Shown here in pieces: positions 21,283 through 32,222 of a stretch of 64,000 nucleotides of DNA (position 1 is its first letter; each line of letters starts with the position of its first letter). Below the pieces are notes generated by a model. It was not told the origin of the DNA and made no database searches. It was given only the letters and a program-made list of their open reading frames with translations. The stretch comes from Algoriphagus aquaeductus (GTDB taxonomy: Bacteria; Bacteroidota; Bacteroidia; Cytophagales; Cyclobacteriaceae), in assembly GCF_003253485.1 (NCBI RefSeq), contig NZ_QKTX01000006.1:124001-188000 (forward strand), read 5' to 3'. The translations under genes and the position numbers were made by a program.

Positions 21283-21801
21283 ATGTCTCAAGTAAGAAGA
21301 AAACCCATTAGGGCTACAGATACAGAATTGAAAGAGAAAGTTGTCGCTATCAACCGAGTAGCCAAAGTGGTGAAAGGGGGTAGAAGATTTTCCTTCTCTG
21401 CAATTGTAGTGGTTGGAGATGGCCAAGGTGTAGTAGGTTACGGATTGGGTAAAGCCAATGAAGTGACTGACGCTATAACCAAAGGCATCGAAGACGCTAA
21501 GAAGAACTTGGTGAAAGTTCCAGTTTTGAAAGGTACTATCCCTCATGAACAAATTGGAAAATTTGGTGGAGGTTTGGTATTGATCAAGCCTGCAGCTGCC
21601 GGTACCGGTGTTATCGCTGGTGGTGCTATGCGTGCAGTGTTGGAATCAGCCGGTGTAACGGACGTTTTAGCTAAATCAAAAGGCTCGTCCAACCCTCACA
21701 ATGTTGTGAAAGCTACCATTGATGCATTGGTTCAGCTTAGAGATGCAATCTCTGTTTCTCAACAGAGAGGCGTGAAAATGTCAAAAGTCTTTAACGGATA
21801 A
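21283..21801 (+). CDS. rpsE: 30S ribosomal protein S5
   Basis: The 172-residue product is S5, which contributes to decoding fidelity and mRNA unwinding. The N-terminal dsRBD-like part contains [20 protein letters not shown], with the loop where spectinomycin-resistance changes occur in other species. The C-terminal part has [15 protein letters not shown]. rpmD follows five bases after its stop. Confidence 0.97.
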   Translation: MSQVRRKPIRATDTELKEKVVAINRVAKVVKGGRRFSFSAIVVVGDGQGVVGYGLGKANEVTDAITKGIEDAKKNLVKVPVLKGTIPHEQIGKFGGGLVLIKPAAAGTGVIAGGAMRAVLESAGVTDVLAKSKGSSNPHNVVKATIDALVQLRDAISVSQQRGVKMSKVFNG

Positions 21802-21806
21802 GTATC

Positions 21807-21986
21807 ATGGCAAAGATTAAAATCACACAAGTGAAAAGTACGATCGACAGACCAAAAGATCAGAAAGCAACAATCACTGCTCTTGGACTGGGTCGTATCA
21901 GCAAATCTGTGGTGGTAGAAAATACTCCTCAAATCGCTGGAATGGTAAATAAAGTGAATCACCTTGTAAAAGTGGAGGAAGCTTAA
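21807..21986 (+). CDS. rpmD: 50S ribosomal protein L30
   Basis: This short gene encodes 59 residues beginning [18 protein letters not shown] and containing [17 protein letters not shown], the L30 signature. It lies in its standard place between rpsE and rplO, starting five bases after the rpsE stop and joined to rplO by a TAATCATG junction (21984-21991). Confidence 0.96.
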   Translation: MAKIKITQVKSTIDRPKDQKATITALGLGRISKSVVVENTPQIAGMVNKVNHLVKVEEA

Positions 21987-21988
21987 TC

Positions 21989-22435
21989 ATGAAACTATAT
22001 ACATTAACCCCAGCTGAAGGTTCTACAAAAAACCGCAAAAGAATTGGTCGTGGTACTGGTTCTGGTAGAGGTGGAACTTCTACAAGAGGTCATAAAGGAG
22101 CTAAGTCAAGATCTGGTTACAAAACTAAGATTGGATTTGAAGGTGGTCAAATGCCTCTTCAAAGACGTGTTCCTAAATTCGGTTTCAAATCCTTGAATAA
22201 GGTAGAGTTCAAACCGGTAAATTTGGATACCTTGCAATCTCTTGCTGAGCAATTCAATCTTTCAGCTATCACCATGGAAGCGTTAGTTTCTCATGGACTG
22301 GCATCTAAGAATGATAAAATCAAAATCCTCGGCGGTGGAGAATTGAAATCCAAATTGGACGTGACTGCACACCAGTTTTCTGCTTCTGCGGTAGCAGCAA
22401 TCGAAAACCTTGGTGGTACTGTAAACAAGATTTAA
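21989..22435 (+). CDS. rplO: 50S ribosomal protein L15
   Basis: The 148-residue product is L15, a late-assembly 50S protein. The N-terminal Gly/Arg-rich part RIGRGTGSGRGGTSTRGHKG is typical, followed by FEGGQMPLQRRVPKFGF. It directly precedes secY with four bases between stop and start, the widely conserved L15-SecY pairing. Confidence 0.97.
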   Translation: MKLYTLTPAEGSTKNRKRIGRGTGSGRGGTSTRGHKGAKSRSGYKTKIGFEGGQMPLQRRVPKFGFKSLNKVEFKPVNLDTLQSLAEQFNLSAITMEALVSHGLASKNDKIKILGGGELKSKLDVTAHQFSASAVAAIENLGGTVNKI

Positions 22436-22439
22436 GTAA

Positions 22440-23759
22440 ATGAAAAAGTTTATTTCGACAGTAAAGAACATTTTCTCAATCGAAGACTTGAGAGTAAGAA
22501 TCCTGAATACCATTGGATTTTTGATCATCTTCAGATTAGGTTCATTCATCGTACTTCCCGGTGTGGATCCATCAAAACTCGGTGGGGCGCCAGAAGGGAT
22601 ATTCGGTTTGATCGATACTTTTCTGGGGGGAGCCTTTAGCAATGCTTCCATTTTCGGTTTGGGGATTATGCCTTACATATCTGCATCTATTGTGTTGCAG
22701 TTGCTTACTGTCGGAGTACCCTATTTTCAAAAAATGCAAAAAGAGGGCGAATCTGGTAGAAAAAGAATCAATCAGATTACCCGAGTACTGACCATTGCGA
22801 TCACGGTAGCGCAAGGTATTGGTTATGTAACAGCTACAATTCTTCCTACTGGAGCCGTTATGGTTAGTACCTCTCTTTTCATGTTCAGTTCGTTAGTACT
22901 TCTTTCTGCCGGTACCATGTTTTGTATGTGGTTAGGTGAAAAAATTACTGAGAAGGGAATCGGAAACGGGATCTCTATGCTGATTATGATAGGGATTATT
23001 TCCCGCTTTCCGGGAGCTTTGATTGCGGAAGGTTTGGAAAAAGGTTCCTCAGGCATGTTGCTGCTGATTATTGAGGCTGTGGTTCTATTCTTCGTAGTTG
23101 TTGGAGTTATTGCTCTTACAGAAGCTACCAGGAGAATTCCGGTTCAATATGCCAAGCAAGTAGTAGGAGGTAAAGTTTATGGTGGACAGCGTCAGTACAT
23201 TCCGATTAAAGTGAATGCTTCTGGTGTAATGCCTATTATCTTTGCACAATCATTGATGTTTGTACCTGCCTTGATAGCTCAGATATGGGCCGGTGAGAGT
23301 GACATAGCTAATTACATTGGTACCACTTTCTCTGATTTCACATCCTGGCAATACAACTTGCTGTTTGCAGTATTGATTATCGTATTTACGTTCTTCTATA
23401 CTGCGATCACGGTCAATCCGGAACAAATTGCAGAAGACATGAAAAGGAATGGTGGATTTGTACCGGGAATCAAGCCTGGTGCTCCAACATCGGATTTTAT
23501 CGATGGAATCATTTCTAAAATAACGCTTCCGGGTTCTGTTCTACTCGCTGCAGTTGCGATTCTTCCTGCCTTAGCTATTATTGCGGGAGTGGGTGGTGAG
23601 TTTGCTCAGTTTTATGGCGGAACTTCATTATTGATCATGGTTGGTGTTATCATGGATACTTTGAGACAAATAGAAAGTTATTTGTTGATGAGACACTATG
23701 AAGGAATGATGAAAAGCGGTAATGTGAAGAATAATCCTTCCAATTACCAAGTCGCTTAA
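22440..23759 (+). CDS. secY: Protein translocase subunit SecY
   Basis: The 439-residue product is SecY, the channel of the Sec translocon in the inner membrane. About ten hydrophobic segments are visible, the first near residues 18-40 (NTIGFLIIFRLGSFIVLPGV). The family motif in ITVNPEQIAEDMKRNGGFVPGIKPG lies at about residues 320-344. It exports the many signal-peptide proteins in this window. It is followed by map directly (two bases), with no adk between them. Confidence 0.98.
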   Translation: MKKFISTVKNIFSIEDLRVRILNTIGFLIIFRLGSFIVLPGVDPSKLGGAPEGIFGLIDTFLGGAFSNASIFGLGIMPYISASIVLQLLTVGVPYFQKMQKEGESGRKRINQITRVLTIAITVAQGIGYVTATILPTGAVMVSTSLFMFSSLVLLSAGTMFCMWLGEKITEKGIGNGISMLIMIGIISRFPGALIAEGLEKGSSGMLLLIIEAVVLFFVVVGVIALTEATRRIPVQYAKQVVGGKVYGGQRQYIPIKVNASGVMPIIFAQSLMFVPALIAQIWAGESDIANYIGTTFSDFTSWQYNLLFAVLIIVFTFFYTAITVNPEQIAEDMKRNGGFVPGIKPGAPTSDFIDGIISKITLPGSVLLAAVAILPALAIIAGVGGEFAQFYGGTSLLIMVGVIMDTLRQIESYLLMRHYEGMMKSGNVKNNPSNYQVA

Positions 23760-23761
23760 TA

Positions 23762-24535
23762 ATGATTCATTACAAGACTTCTGAGGAAGTCCTTAAGATT
23801 AAAGAAAGTGCCGATATACTGGGTAAAGCTCATGGAGAGGTTGCCAAGTATGTCAAGGAAGGGGTAAAGACCTCTTTCTTAGATAAAATTGCTGAAGAGT
23901 TTATCAGGGATCATGGCGCTGTACCTTCTTTTAAAGGGTACAACGGTTTTCCCTCCTCATTGTGTATCTCTGTCAACGAAGTTGTTGTTCATGGATTTCC
24001 CAGTGAGTATGAATTGAAAGATGGCGATATAATCTCTGTAGATTGTGGAGTCTTTCACCAAGGTTTTCATAGCGATTCCGCTTATACATACCCCATAGGT
24101 GAGGTTTCCCCTTCTATTTTAGCATTACTTCGGTCTACCAGAGATTCACTCTATTTAGGAATTGAACAGGCTAAATTTGGAAATCGTGTCGGTGATATCG
24201 GTCATGCCATCCAAAAATTTGTTGAAGCCAAAGGCTATACGGTCGTCCGAGAGTTAGTCGGGCACGGACTGGGCCGCAAACTTCACGAAGCTCCTGAGGT
24301 TCCTAATTATGGCAAAAAAGGCAGTGGCCCCTTGCTCAAGCAAGGAATGGTGATTGCAATTGAGCCCATGATCAATCTTGGATCTAGAAATATCGTCCAG
24401 GAAAGAGACGGTTGGACTATCCGAACTGCAGATCGGAAACCTTCAGCCCACTTTGAGCACACAGTTGCAATATTTGAAGACAGAACAGAGGTCTTGACGA
24501 CCCATAAATACATAGAAGAGATCTTTAAATTCTAA
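23762..24535 (+). CDS. map: Type I methionine aminopeptidase
   Basis: The 257-residue product removes the initiator Met from nascent proteins. The dinuclear metal ligands of the family are all visible: Asp in SVDCGVF, Asp in HSDSAYT, His in [11 protein letters not shown], Glu in AIEPMI, and Glu in FEHTVAIFE. There is no N-terminal zinc finger extension. It lies between secY and infA; infA begins one base after its stop. Confidence 0.97.
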   Translation: MIHYKTSEEVLKIKESADILGKAHGEVAKYVKEGVKTSFLDKIAEEFIRDHGAVPSFKGYNGFPSSLCISVNEVVVHGFPSEYELKDGDIISVDCGVFHQGFHSDSAYTYPIGEVSPSILALLRSTRDSLYLGIEQAKFGNRVGDIGHAIQKFVEAKGYTVVRELVGHGLGRKLHEAPEVPNYGKKGSGPLLKQGMVIAIEPMINLGSRNIVQERDGWTIRTADRKPSAHFEHTVAIFEDRTEVLTTHKYIEEIFKF

Positions 24536-24536
24536 T

Positions 24537-24755
24537 ATGGCCAAACAGACATCAATCGAGCAAGACGGTACCATTACGGAGGCGTTATCCAACGCGATGT
24601 TCAAAGTGGAACTGGAGAATGGACATCAATTGATTGCCCATATTTCCGGTAAAATGAGGATGAATTACATTAAAATCCTTCCCGGAGATAAAGTCAAGTT
24701 AGAATTATCTCCCTATGATTTAACAAAAGGCAGAATAGTATATCGATATAAATAG
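24537..24755 (+). CDS. infA: Translation initiation factor IF-1
   Basis: The 72-residue product is the OB-fold factor IF-1, which occupies the 30S A site during initiation. It shows [20 protein letters not shown] and the C-terminal [20 protein letters not shown] typical of the family. It follows map by one base and precedes rpmJ by 96 bases. Confidence 0.97.
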   Translation: MAKQTSIEQDGTITEALSNAMFKVELENGHQLIAHISGKMRMNYIKILPGDKVKLELSPYDLTKGRIVYRYK

Positions 24756-24761
24756 ACTGAC

Positions 24762-24839
24762 ATGAAATCGAGCAGAACAGCCAACCAGTCTTTGAATCAG
24801 GTAAACTTGAATGCGAGATTACATATGGCCGAAATGTAA
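24762..24839 (+). CDS. Possible 25-codon small ORF between infA and rpmJ
   Basis: An ATG six bases after the infA stop opens a 25-codon frame (MKSSRTANQSLNQVNLNARL and five more) ending in TAA at 24839. It fills most of the otherwise unexplained 96-base infA-rpmJ gap and is polar and basic like ribosome-associated peptides. I do not recognise it, and such a short frame can arise by chance, so it may be only untranslated spacer. Confidence 0.2.
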   Translation: MKSSRTANQSLNQVNLNARLHMAEM

Positions 24840-24851
24840 AATAATAATCAT

Positions 24852-24968
24852 ATGAAAGTAAAGGCATCTATTAAAAAGAGAAGTGCTGACTGTAAGGTGA
24901 TCAGAAGAAAAGGAAAACTTTACGTCATCAATAAGAAAAATCCTAAGTATAAACAAAGACAAGGTTAA
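24852..24968 (+). CDS. rpmJ: 50S ribosomal protein L36 (zinc-independent type)
   Basis: The 38-residue product begins [20 protein letters not shown] and ends NPKYKQRQG, which identifies L36. Of the four zinc ligands in classical L36 only Cys14 is kept: the positions of Cys11, Cys27 and the His are Ser, Asn and Tyr, so it should not bind zinc. It is too short for routine gene finding but lies in its standard place between infA and rpsM, joined to rpsM by TAATCATG. Confidence 0.95.
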   Translation: MKVKASIKKRSADCKVIRRKGKLYVINKKNPKYKQRQG

Positions 24969-24970
24969 TC

Positions 24971-25348
24971 ATGGCTAGAATTGCAGGTGTAGACATACCA
25001 GACAATAAGCGCGGCGAAATCGGACTTACCTATATCTTCGGAATAGGAAGAAGCGCCGCCAGAGCGATCCTGAGCAAGGCCGGTATCTCTTTTGACAAAA
25101 AAGCAGGAGAGTGGAATGACGAAGAGTCAACCGCAATCCGTAACATTATCTCCGAGGAATACAGAACCGAAGGGGTGTTGAAGTCGGAGATCCAATTGAA
25201 CATCAAGCGTCTGATGGATATCGGATGTTACAGAGGTTTGAGACACAGAAAAGGACTTCCTGTACGTGGTCAAGGTACTAAAAACAACGCCAGAACAAGG
25301 AAGGGTAAGAGAAAGACTGTTGCTAACAAGAAGAAGGCAACTAAATAA
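24971..25348 (+). CDS. rpsM: 30S ribosomal protein S13
   Basis: The 125-residue product is S13, which forms bridges to the 50S subunit. It begins [20 protein letters not shown] and contains the signature [19 protein letters not shown] with the basic C-terminal tail. It is the first of the alpha group rpsM-rpsK-rpsD-rpoA-rplQ. Confidence 0.98.
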   Translation: MARIAGVDIPDNKRGEIGLTYIFGIGRSAARAILSKAGISFDKKAGEWNDEESTAIRNIISEEYRTEGVLKSEIQLNIKRLMDIGCYRGLRHRKGLPVRGQGTKNNARTRKGKRKTVANKKKATK

Positions 25349-25363
25349 AACCTGATTTAGATT

Positions 25364-25762
25364 ATGGCTCAGAAAAGAAACGATAAAGCAAAAGGTAAAA
25401 AGCGAGTAGTAAAGGTAGAAGCTGTAGGTCAGGCACACATTAGAGCCTCCTTCAACAATATCATCATCTCTATTACCAATAATGCAGGTCAAGTAATCTC
25501 TTGGGCTTCTGCCGGTAAAATGGGTTTCAGAGGTTCTAAGAAAAATACTCCTTACGCTGCTCAAATGGCCGCCCAAAATTGCGGTCAAGTAGCTTATGAT
25601 CTCGGTTTGAGAAAAATCGAAGTATTCGTAAAAGGTCCAGGCGCTGGTCGTGAATCTGCGATCAGAACTTTGCAAAACGTAGGTTTGGATGTGACTACCA
25701 TCATTGATGTCACTCCGATGCCGCACAACGGTTGTCGTCCTCCTAAGCGTAGAAGAGTTTAA
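25364..25762 (+). CDS. rpsK: 30S ribosomal protein S11
   Basis: The 132-residue product is S11 of the 30S platform. It contains [35 protein letters not shown] and the C-terminal [18 protein letters not shown] signature. It lies 15 bases after rpsM and 18 bases before rpsD. Confidence 0.98.
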   Translation: MAQKRNDKAKGKKRVVKVEAVGQAHIRASFNNIIISITNNAGQVISWASAGKMGFRGSKKNTPYAAQMAAQNCGQVAYDLGLRKIEVFVKGPGAGRESAIRTLQNVGLDVTTIIDVTPMPHNGCRPPKRRRV

Positions 25763-25780
25763 TTTTAAAAAAGTTACAGA

Positions 25781-26386
25781 ATGGCAAGATATACAGGTCC
25801 TAAAGCAAAAATCTCCAGAAGATTTGGAGAAGCTATCGAAGGGCACAGCAAGGCACTTCAAAAGAAAAACTACCCTCCTGGCCAGCATGGTCGTGGTAGA
25901 AGAAAGAAGCAGTCCGAATATGCAGTTCAGCTTGCTGAGAAGCAAAAAGCGAAATATATCTATGGCGTATTGGAGAGACAATTCGCAAAGATGTTTGACA
26001 TTGCTTCCAGAAAAACAGGTATTACCGGTGAAAACCTCCTGCAGCTTCTTGAAGCTCGTTTAGATAATACCGTTTATAGATTGGGAATTTCTCCTACTCG
26101 TCGAGGAGCCAGACAGCTTGTGGGTCATAAGCACATCTTGGTCAATGGTGAGGTAGTCAATATTCCTTCTTACACCCTGAAGCCAGGTGATGTGATCTCT
26201 GTGAGAGAGCGTTCTAAATCTCTTGAGGCGATTACCAACAGCTTGGCTGGAAGAGCATCAAACAGATATCCTTGGTTAGAGTGGGATAATGCTTCTTTGA
26301 CAGGGAAATTCGTCAGTGTACCAGGCAGAGATGATATTCCGGAGAATATCAAGGAGCAGCTCATTGTCGAACTTTACTCTAAGTAA
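25781..26386 (+). CDS. rpsD: 30S ribosomal protein S4
   Basis: The 201-residue product is S4, a primary 16S rRNA-binding protein. It begins [16 protein letters not shown] and has the S4 RNA-binding domain [20 protein letters not shown] followed by [20 protein letters not shown] (about residues 91-133). No Cys is present, so the N-terminal zinc site found in some S4 proteins is missing. Confidence 0.98.
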   Translation: MARYTGPKAKISRRFGEAIEGHSKALQKKNYPPGQHGRGRRKKQSEYAVQLAEKQKAKYIYGVLERQFAKMFDIASRKTGITGENLLQLLEARLDNTVYRLGISPTRRGARQLVGHKHILVNGEVVNIPSYTLKPGDVISVRERSKSLEAITNSLAGRASNRYPWLEWDNASLTGKFVSVPGRDDIPENIKEQLIVELYSK

Positions 26387-26427
26387 TATTTTACTATTTT
26401 CAGCTAAAAAAAAACAGAACGAGATAT

Positions 26428-27417
26428 ATGTCCATACTAGCATTTCAAATGCCCGAGAAAGTGGTGATGGAGAAAGCCGACGACTTTCATGGCTTGTTCA
26501 CCTTCAAACCACTCGAAAAAGGCTATGGAGTTACCATCGGTAACGCCCTGAGAAGAATATTGCTTTCTTCTTTGGAGGGATACGCCATCACTTCCATCAA
26601 AATCCCGGGAGTGGTCCACGAATTCTCTACCATCGAGGGTGTAGTAGAAGACGTGACTGACATCATTTTGAACCTAAAGCAAGTGAGATTCAAAAAAGTG
26701 CATGACGCATTTGACGGAAAAATCACTGTAGAAATCAAAAATCAGTCTGTTTTCACCGCGGGGGACATTGCCAAGTTCACTTCTTCCTTCGAAGTTTTGA
26801 ATCCTGAATTGGTTATTTGCCATATCGATGAAACAAAAAATTTCGAAATCGAACTTACAGTCGAAAAGGGAAGGGGTTATTTACCGGCTGAAGAATCCAA
26901 ACCCAAAGAGCAGGTTTTTGGACAAATCGCTATCGATGCCATTTTCACACCTATCAAAAATGTGAAATACAGCGTTGAAAACACCCGAGTAGAGCAGAAG
27001 ACTGACTTCGAAAAATTGATCCTTGAAGTTTCTACAGATGGTTCTATCCATCCAGAGAAAGCGCTTCAGGAATCAGCTAAAATTTTGATTCAGCACTTCA
27101 TGCTGTTCTCTGACCAGACAATGGTCCTTGATTCTACCGGTGTAGCTGAACCAGAGCCTATCGATGAGGAATTCCTTCACATGCGTAAGCTTTTGAAGAC
27201 TTCTTTGAGCGATCTTGATCTTTCTGTTCGAGCGTTCAATTGTCTAAAGGCTGCCGATGTGAGAACTCTTGGAGATCTTGCCAGACTTGAGATTTCTGAT
27301 ATGATGAAATTCAGAAACTTCGGAAAAAAGTCACTGGCTGAGCTTGAGCAATTGATCCAAGAGAAAGGTCTAACCTTTGGGATGGACATTTCTAAGTACA
27401 AACTTGATGAAGAATAA
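26428..27417 (+). CDS. rpoA: DNA-directed RNA polymerase subunit alpha
   Basis: The 329-residue product is the alpha subunit. The N-terminal dimerisation domain has [20 protein letters not shown] (about residues 26-45). The C-terminal domain, which binds UP elements and activators, has [20 protein letters not shown] with the Arg equivalent to E. coli R265, and [14 protein letters not shown]. It lies between rpsD and rplQ, the conserved alpha-operon order. Confidence 0.98.
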   Translation: MSILAFQMPEKVVMEKADDFHGLFTFKPLEKGYGVTIGNALRRILLSSLEGYAITSIKIPGVVHEFSTIEGVVEDVTDIILNLKQVRFKKVHDAFDGKITVEIKNQSVFTAGDIAKFTSSFEVLNPELVICHIDETKNFEIELTVEKGRGYLPAEESKPKEQVFGQIAIDAIFTPIKNVKYSVENTRVEQKTDFEKLILEVSTDGSIHPEKALQESAKILIQHFMLFSDQTMVLDSTGVAEPEPIDEEFLHMRKLLKTSLSDLDLSVRAFNCLKAADVRTLGDLARLEISDMMKFRNFGKKSLAELEQLIQEKGLTFGMDISKYKLDEE

Positions 27418-27423
27418 TAAACA

Positions 27424-27918
27424 ATGAGACACGGTAAGAAATTTAACCACCTTGGTAGGACTGCCTCTCACAGGAAGGCAATGCTTTCCAACATGGCAAC
27501 TTCCCTGATTCTTCACAAGCGTATATCTACTACGCTTGCCAAGGCTAAAGAATTGAAGAAGTTTGTTGAGCCTCTGGTTACCAGAGCTAAAGAAGATTCT
27601 ACACACAATAGACGTATTGCCTTCTCCTATCTGAAAAGCAAGGATGCTATCAAAGCTCTTTTCGGTGAGATAATTGAGAAAGTAGGTACTCGCCCAGGAG
27701 GGTATACCAGGATTATTAAGACTGGTTTCCGTTTGGGTGACAACGCTGAAATGAGTATCATCGAACTGGTTGACTTCAATGAATTGATGTTGAAAGATGC
27801 TAAGCCAGCTAAAAAGACCACTAGAAGATCCAGAAGATCTACTGGTAAAGCGGCTGATGCAGCTCCTGCTGCTCCAGCAGCGGAGGCTGGCACTGAAAGC
27901 GACAACGAAGAAAAATAA
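27424..27918 (+). CDS. rplQ: 50S ribosomal protein L17
   Basis: The 164-residue product is L17, last gene of the ribosomal series. The core begins [20 protein letters not shown] and contains [20 protein letters not shown]. Beyond the core (about residue 120) is a low-complexity tail, first Lys/Arg-rich and then Ala/Pro/Glu-rich, that makes it roughly 35-40 residues longer than the E. coli protein. A terminator follows. Confidence 0.97.
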   Translation: MRHGKKFNHLGRTASHRKAMLSNMATSLILHKRISTTLAKAKELKKFVEPLVTRAKEDSTHNRRIAFSYLKSKDAIKALFGEIIEKVGTRPGGYTRIIKTGFRLGDNAEMSIIELVDFNELMLKDAKPAKKTTRRSRRSTGKAADAAPAAPAAEAGTESDNEEK

Positions 27919-27942
27919 ATTGAAGGAACACCTGAAATATCA

Positions 27943-27974
27943 AAAGGATTGGACGCCCGTTCAATCCTTTTTTT
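27943..27974 (+). terminator. Terminator after rplQ
   Basis: AAAGGATTG (27943-27951) pairs with CAATCCTTT (27962-27970) around a ten-base loop and continues into a T-run to 27974. It ends the S10/spc/alpha series. Confidence 0.82.
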
Positions 27975-28010
27975 ATACCCTAGCCTAATATCCTCCTCCC
28001 CAAGAATTAT

Positions 28011-28018
28011 TAACTTTG
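28011..28018 (+). promoter_or_regulatory. -7 promoter box before carA
   Basis: TAACTTTG matches TAnnTTTG exactly and lies 16 bases before the carA ATG. No clear TTTG is present at the -33 position. If used, the mRNA leader would be only about ten bases. Confidence 0.55.
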
Positions 28019-28034
28019 GGCAATCTTCAAAGAA

Positions 28035-30438
<2,404 letters not shown>

Positions 30439-30462
30439 GAAAAGATCAAATTGATCGTACAG

Positions 30463-30495
30463 AGACAGCCCTTAATTCGGGGCTGTCTTTTTTTT
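30463..30495 (+). terminator. Terminator after eno
   Basis: AGACAGCCC (30463-30471) pairs with GGGCTGTCT (30480-30488) and is followed by eight T (30488-30495). It closes the carA-eno unit. Confidence 0.88.
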
Positions 30496-30537
30496 GCATC
30501 ATTTTTGTACCTTCATTTCAAATTTGGATTTCAAATC

Positions 30538-30825
30538 ATGAAGAAAATCTTCAAATACACGGGAAATTTTTATGTGCTTTCTACCTTGTTTTTTCTTTTT
30601 TGGATGATTTTTATCGATTCCAATAGCTTGGTTATTCACTTTCGACTGACCCAGAAACTCTGGGATCTCGAAAATCAAAAGGAATACTATCAGGAGAAAA
30701 GAATCCAGATCAAGGCCGAAAGAGAAGAATTGATGAGTAATGCCGAACTCTTGGAGAAGTTTGCCCGTGAACGGTATCTGATGAAAAAACCAACTGAAGA
30801 TCTCTATGTCGTTGTCGATAAATAA
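30538..30825 (+). CDS. FtsB/DivIC-family septum formation initiator
   Basis: The 95-residue product has one membrane segment near residues 11-27 (FYVLSTLFFLFWMIFID) followed by a charged coiled-coil-like region (WDLENQKEYYQEKRIQIK) and the end-motif AELLEKFARERYLMKKPTED, which matches the septum formation initiator family. Such proteins bridge FtsL and FtsQ in the divisome. The ATG at 30538 is chosen because it puts a short basic segment before the membrane helix; upstream in-frame codons lie inside the eno terminator. The end overlaps the next gene by 20 bases. Confidence 0.85.
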   Translation: MKKIFKYTGNFYVLSTLFFLFWMIFIDSNSLVIHFRLTQKLWDLENQKEYYQEKRIQIKAEREELMSNAELLEKFARERYLMKKPTEDLYVVVDK

Positions 30826-31357
30826 GTGCCTTTCCGTCCTGTTTTTGACTTTGATTTTATCCTCCACCCTGGCATTTGCCCAGCGTGATATTGATCCTGA
30901 AGATAACCCTCCCCTCAAGGATCGAATGTATTTTGGAGGGAATCTGGGCCTCCAGTTTGGGACAGTGACATTGATTGATATTTCACCGTTGGCCGGCGTG
31001 ATGATTACTCCCAGATTCTCTTCTGGTCTAGGAGCCACTTATCAATACTATGATGACAACAGATTCCAAGGCGCCTCAGGCTCTTCCTATGGAGGAAGGG
31101 TCTTTGCGAGATATAATGTACTTCCCAATATTTTTGCCTATACGGAGTTTGAAACCATCAACTGGAATGCCTATAATTTTTTCAATGACCGCTTTCAACG
31201 AACTTGGACGGACGCCTTCTTTGTTGGCGCCGGATATTTTGCGCCTTTCGGGTCCAGGGGTGGAGCCAATTTCACGTTTTTGTACAACCTGATGCATGAC
31301 AACCGTAATTCATATTACAGTGAACCTTATGTAATTCGGGTTGGTTTTGTGCTTTGA
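30806..31357 (+). CDS. Predicted secreted outer-membrane-type protein, function unknown
   Basis: The 183-residue product has a signal peptide (about residues 1-25, ending TLAFAQ). The remainder alternates short hydrophobic and Gly/aromatic strands and ends in a strand-like VIRVGFVL, suggesting a small outer-membrane beta-barrel. The ATG lies inside the end of the FtsB-like gene, so the two may be translationally coupled. I do not recognise a named family. The downstream cysE ATG lies 20 bases after its stop. Confidence 0.65.
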   Translation: MSLSINKCLSVLFLTLILSSTLAFAQRDIDPEDNPPLKDRMYFGGNLGLQFGTVTLIDISPLAGVMITPRFSSGLGATYQYYDDNRFQGASGSSYGGRVFARYNVLPNIFAYTEFETINWNAYNFFNDRFQRTWTDAFFVGAGYFAPFGSRGGANFTFLYNLMHDNRNSYYSEPYVIRVGFVL

Positions 31358-31376
31358 TAGCTCCAACTTAACCGAT

Positions 31377-32222
31377 ATGAACTCCCTTGTTTCAAAAATA
31401 TTTCTGACACACCAAGAGTGCTCAGACTGTCCCTCTCCCAAGGTGATTCAACATTTTTTTGAAGAATTGCTCGGGTTGCTTTTTCCTGAATATGCTTTGC
31501 AAAAAGCAAAAAGTGAAGAAGAAGTGGCAGCGCGATTGATCCTCTTGAGGGAGCAATTGGGAGCGATCCTTTCACGAAACAAACATCTTCATCAGGGAGA
31601 AGGCAAGGCCTTAGCGCAGGATTTCTTTGACCACTTGGAGCGAGTTTTTGATTGGGTTCATCAGGATGTAGATGCCATGTATGCAGGAGATCCTGCAGCC
31701 AAATCCAAAACCGAAATTTTGCGGAGCTACCCGGGATTCTATGCCATCTCAGCCTACAGAATAGCTAACCTCCTTCATCAGTTGGGAATCAAATTGATCC
31801 CTAGAATGATCACTGAGATCGCGCATAGTCGGACAGGGGTTGATATTCATCCGGGTGCCACGATTGGTCAATATTTCTGTATCGATCATGGGACAGGGGT
31901 GGTAATCGGTGAGACTACGATTATTGGGAATCACGTCAAAATTTATCAGGGAGTGACGCTGGGAGCACTCAGTGTGGACAAAGCTGATGCAGATCTCAAG
32001 AGACATCCGACTATTGAAGATCATGTGGTCATCTATGCCGGTGCGACCATTTTAGGAGGAAAAACCGTGATCGGTCAAAACTCGGTAATCGGTGGGAATG
32101 TCTGGTTGACCAAGTCAGTTCCTTCCAATTCCAAGGTTTATTACCAAACTCAAATCCATCATGAAGACGGTTTGGTGACCGATCGATATGTGTTCAAAAA
32201 TGATTTCGATGCGACTCTTTGA
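31377..32222 (+). CDS. cysE: Serine O-acetyltransferase
   Basis: The 281-residue product makes O-acetylserine from serine and acetyl-CoA. The C-terminal half is a left-handed hexapeptide helix: GVDIHPGATIGQYFCIDHGT, then GVVIGETTIIGNHVKIYQGV and GGKTVIGQNSVIGGNVWL. The catalytic Asp/His pair is in IDHGTG. The ATG at 31377 is preferred; an in-frame TTG at 31341 would overlap the previous gene. It overlaps the next gene, which uses its product, by 14 bases, showing a two-step cysteine unit. Confidence 0.92.
   Translation: MNSLVSKIFLTHQECSDCPSPKVIQHFFEELLGLLFPEYALQKAKSEEEVAARLILLREQLGAILSRNKHLHQGEGKALAQDFFDHLERVFDWVHQDVDAMYAGDPAAKSKTEILRSYPGFYAISAYRIANLLHQLGIKLIPRMITEIAHSRTGVDIHPGATIGQYFCIDHGTGVVIGETTIIGNHVKIYQGVTLGALSVDKADADLKRHPTIEDHVVIYAGATILGGKTVIGQNSVIGGNVWLTKSVPSNSKVYYQTQIHHEDGLVTDRYVFKNDFDATL

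Noticed and set aside
25127..25981. 284-codon minus-strand frame across rpsM, rpsK and rpsD
   Set aside because: It is a mirror frame of three conserved genes with low-complexity Ser/Leu/Phe content and no motif.
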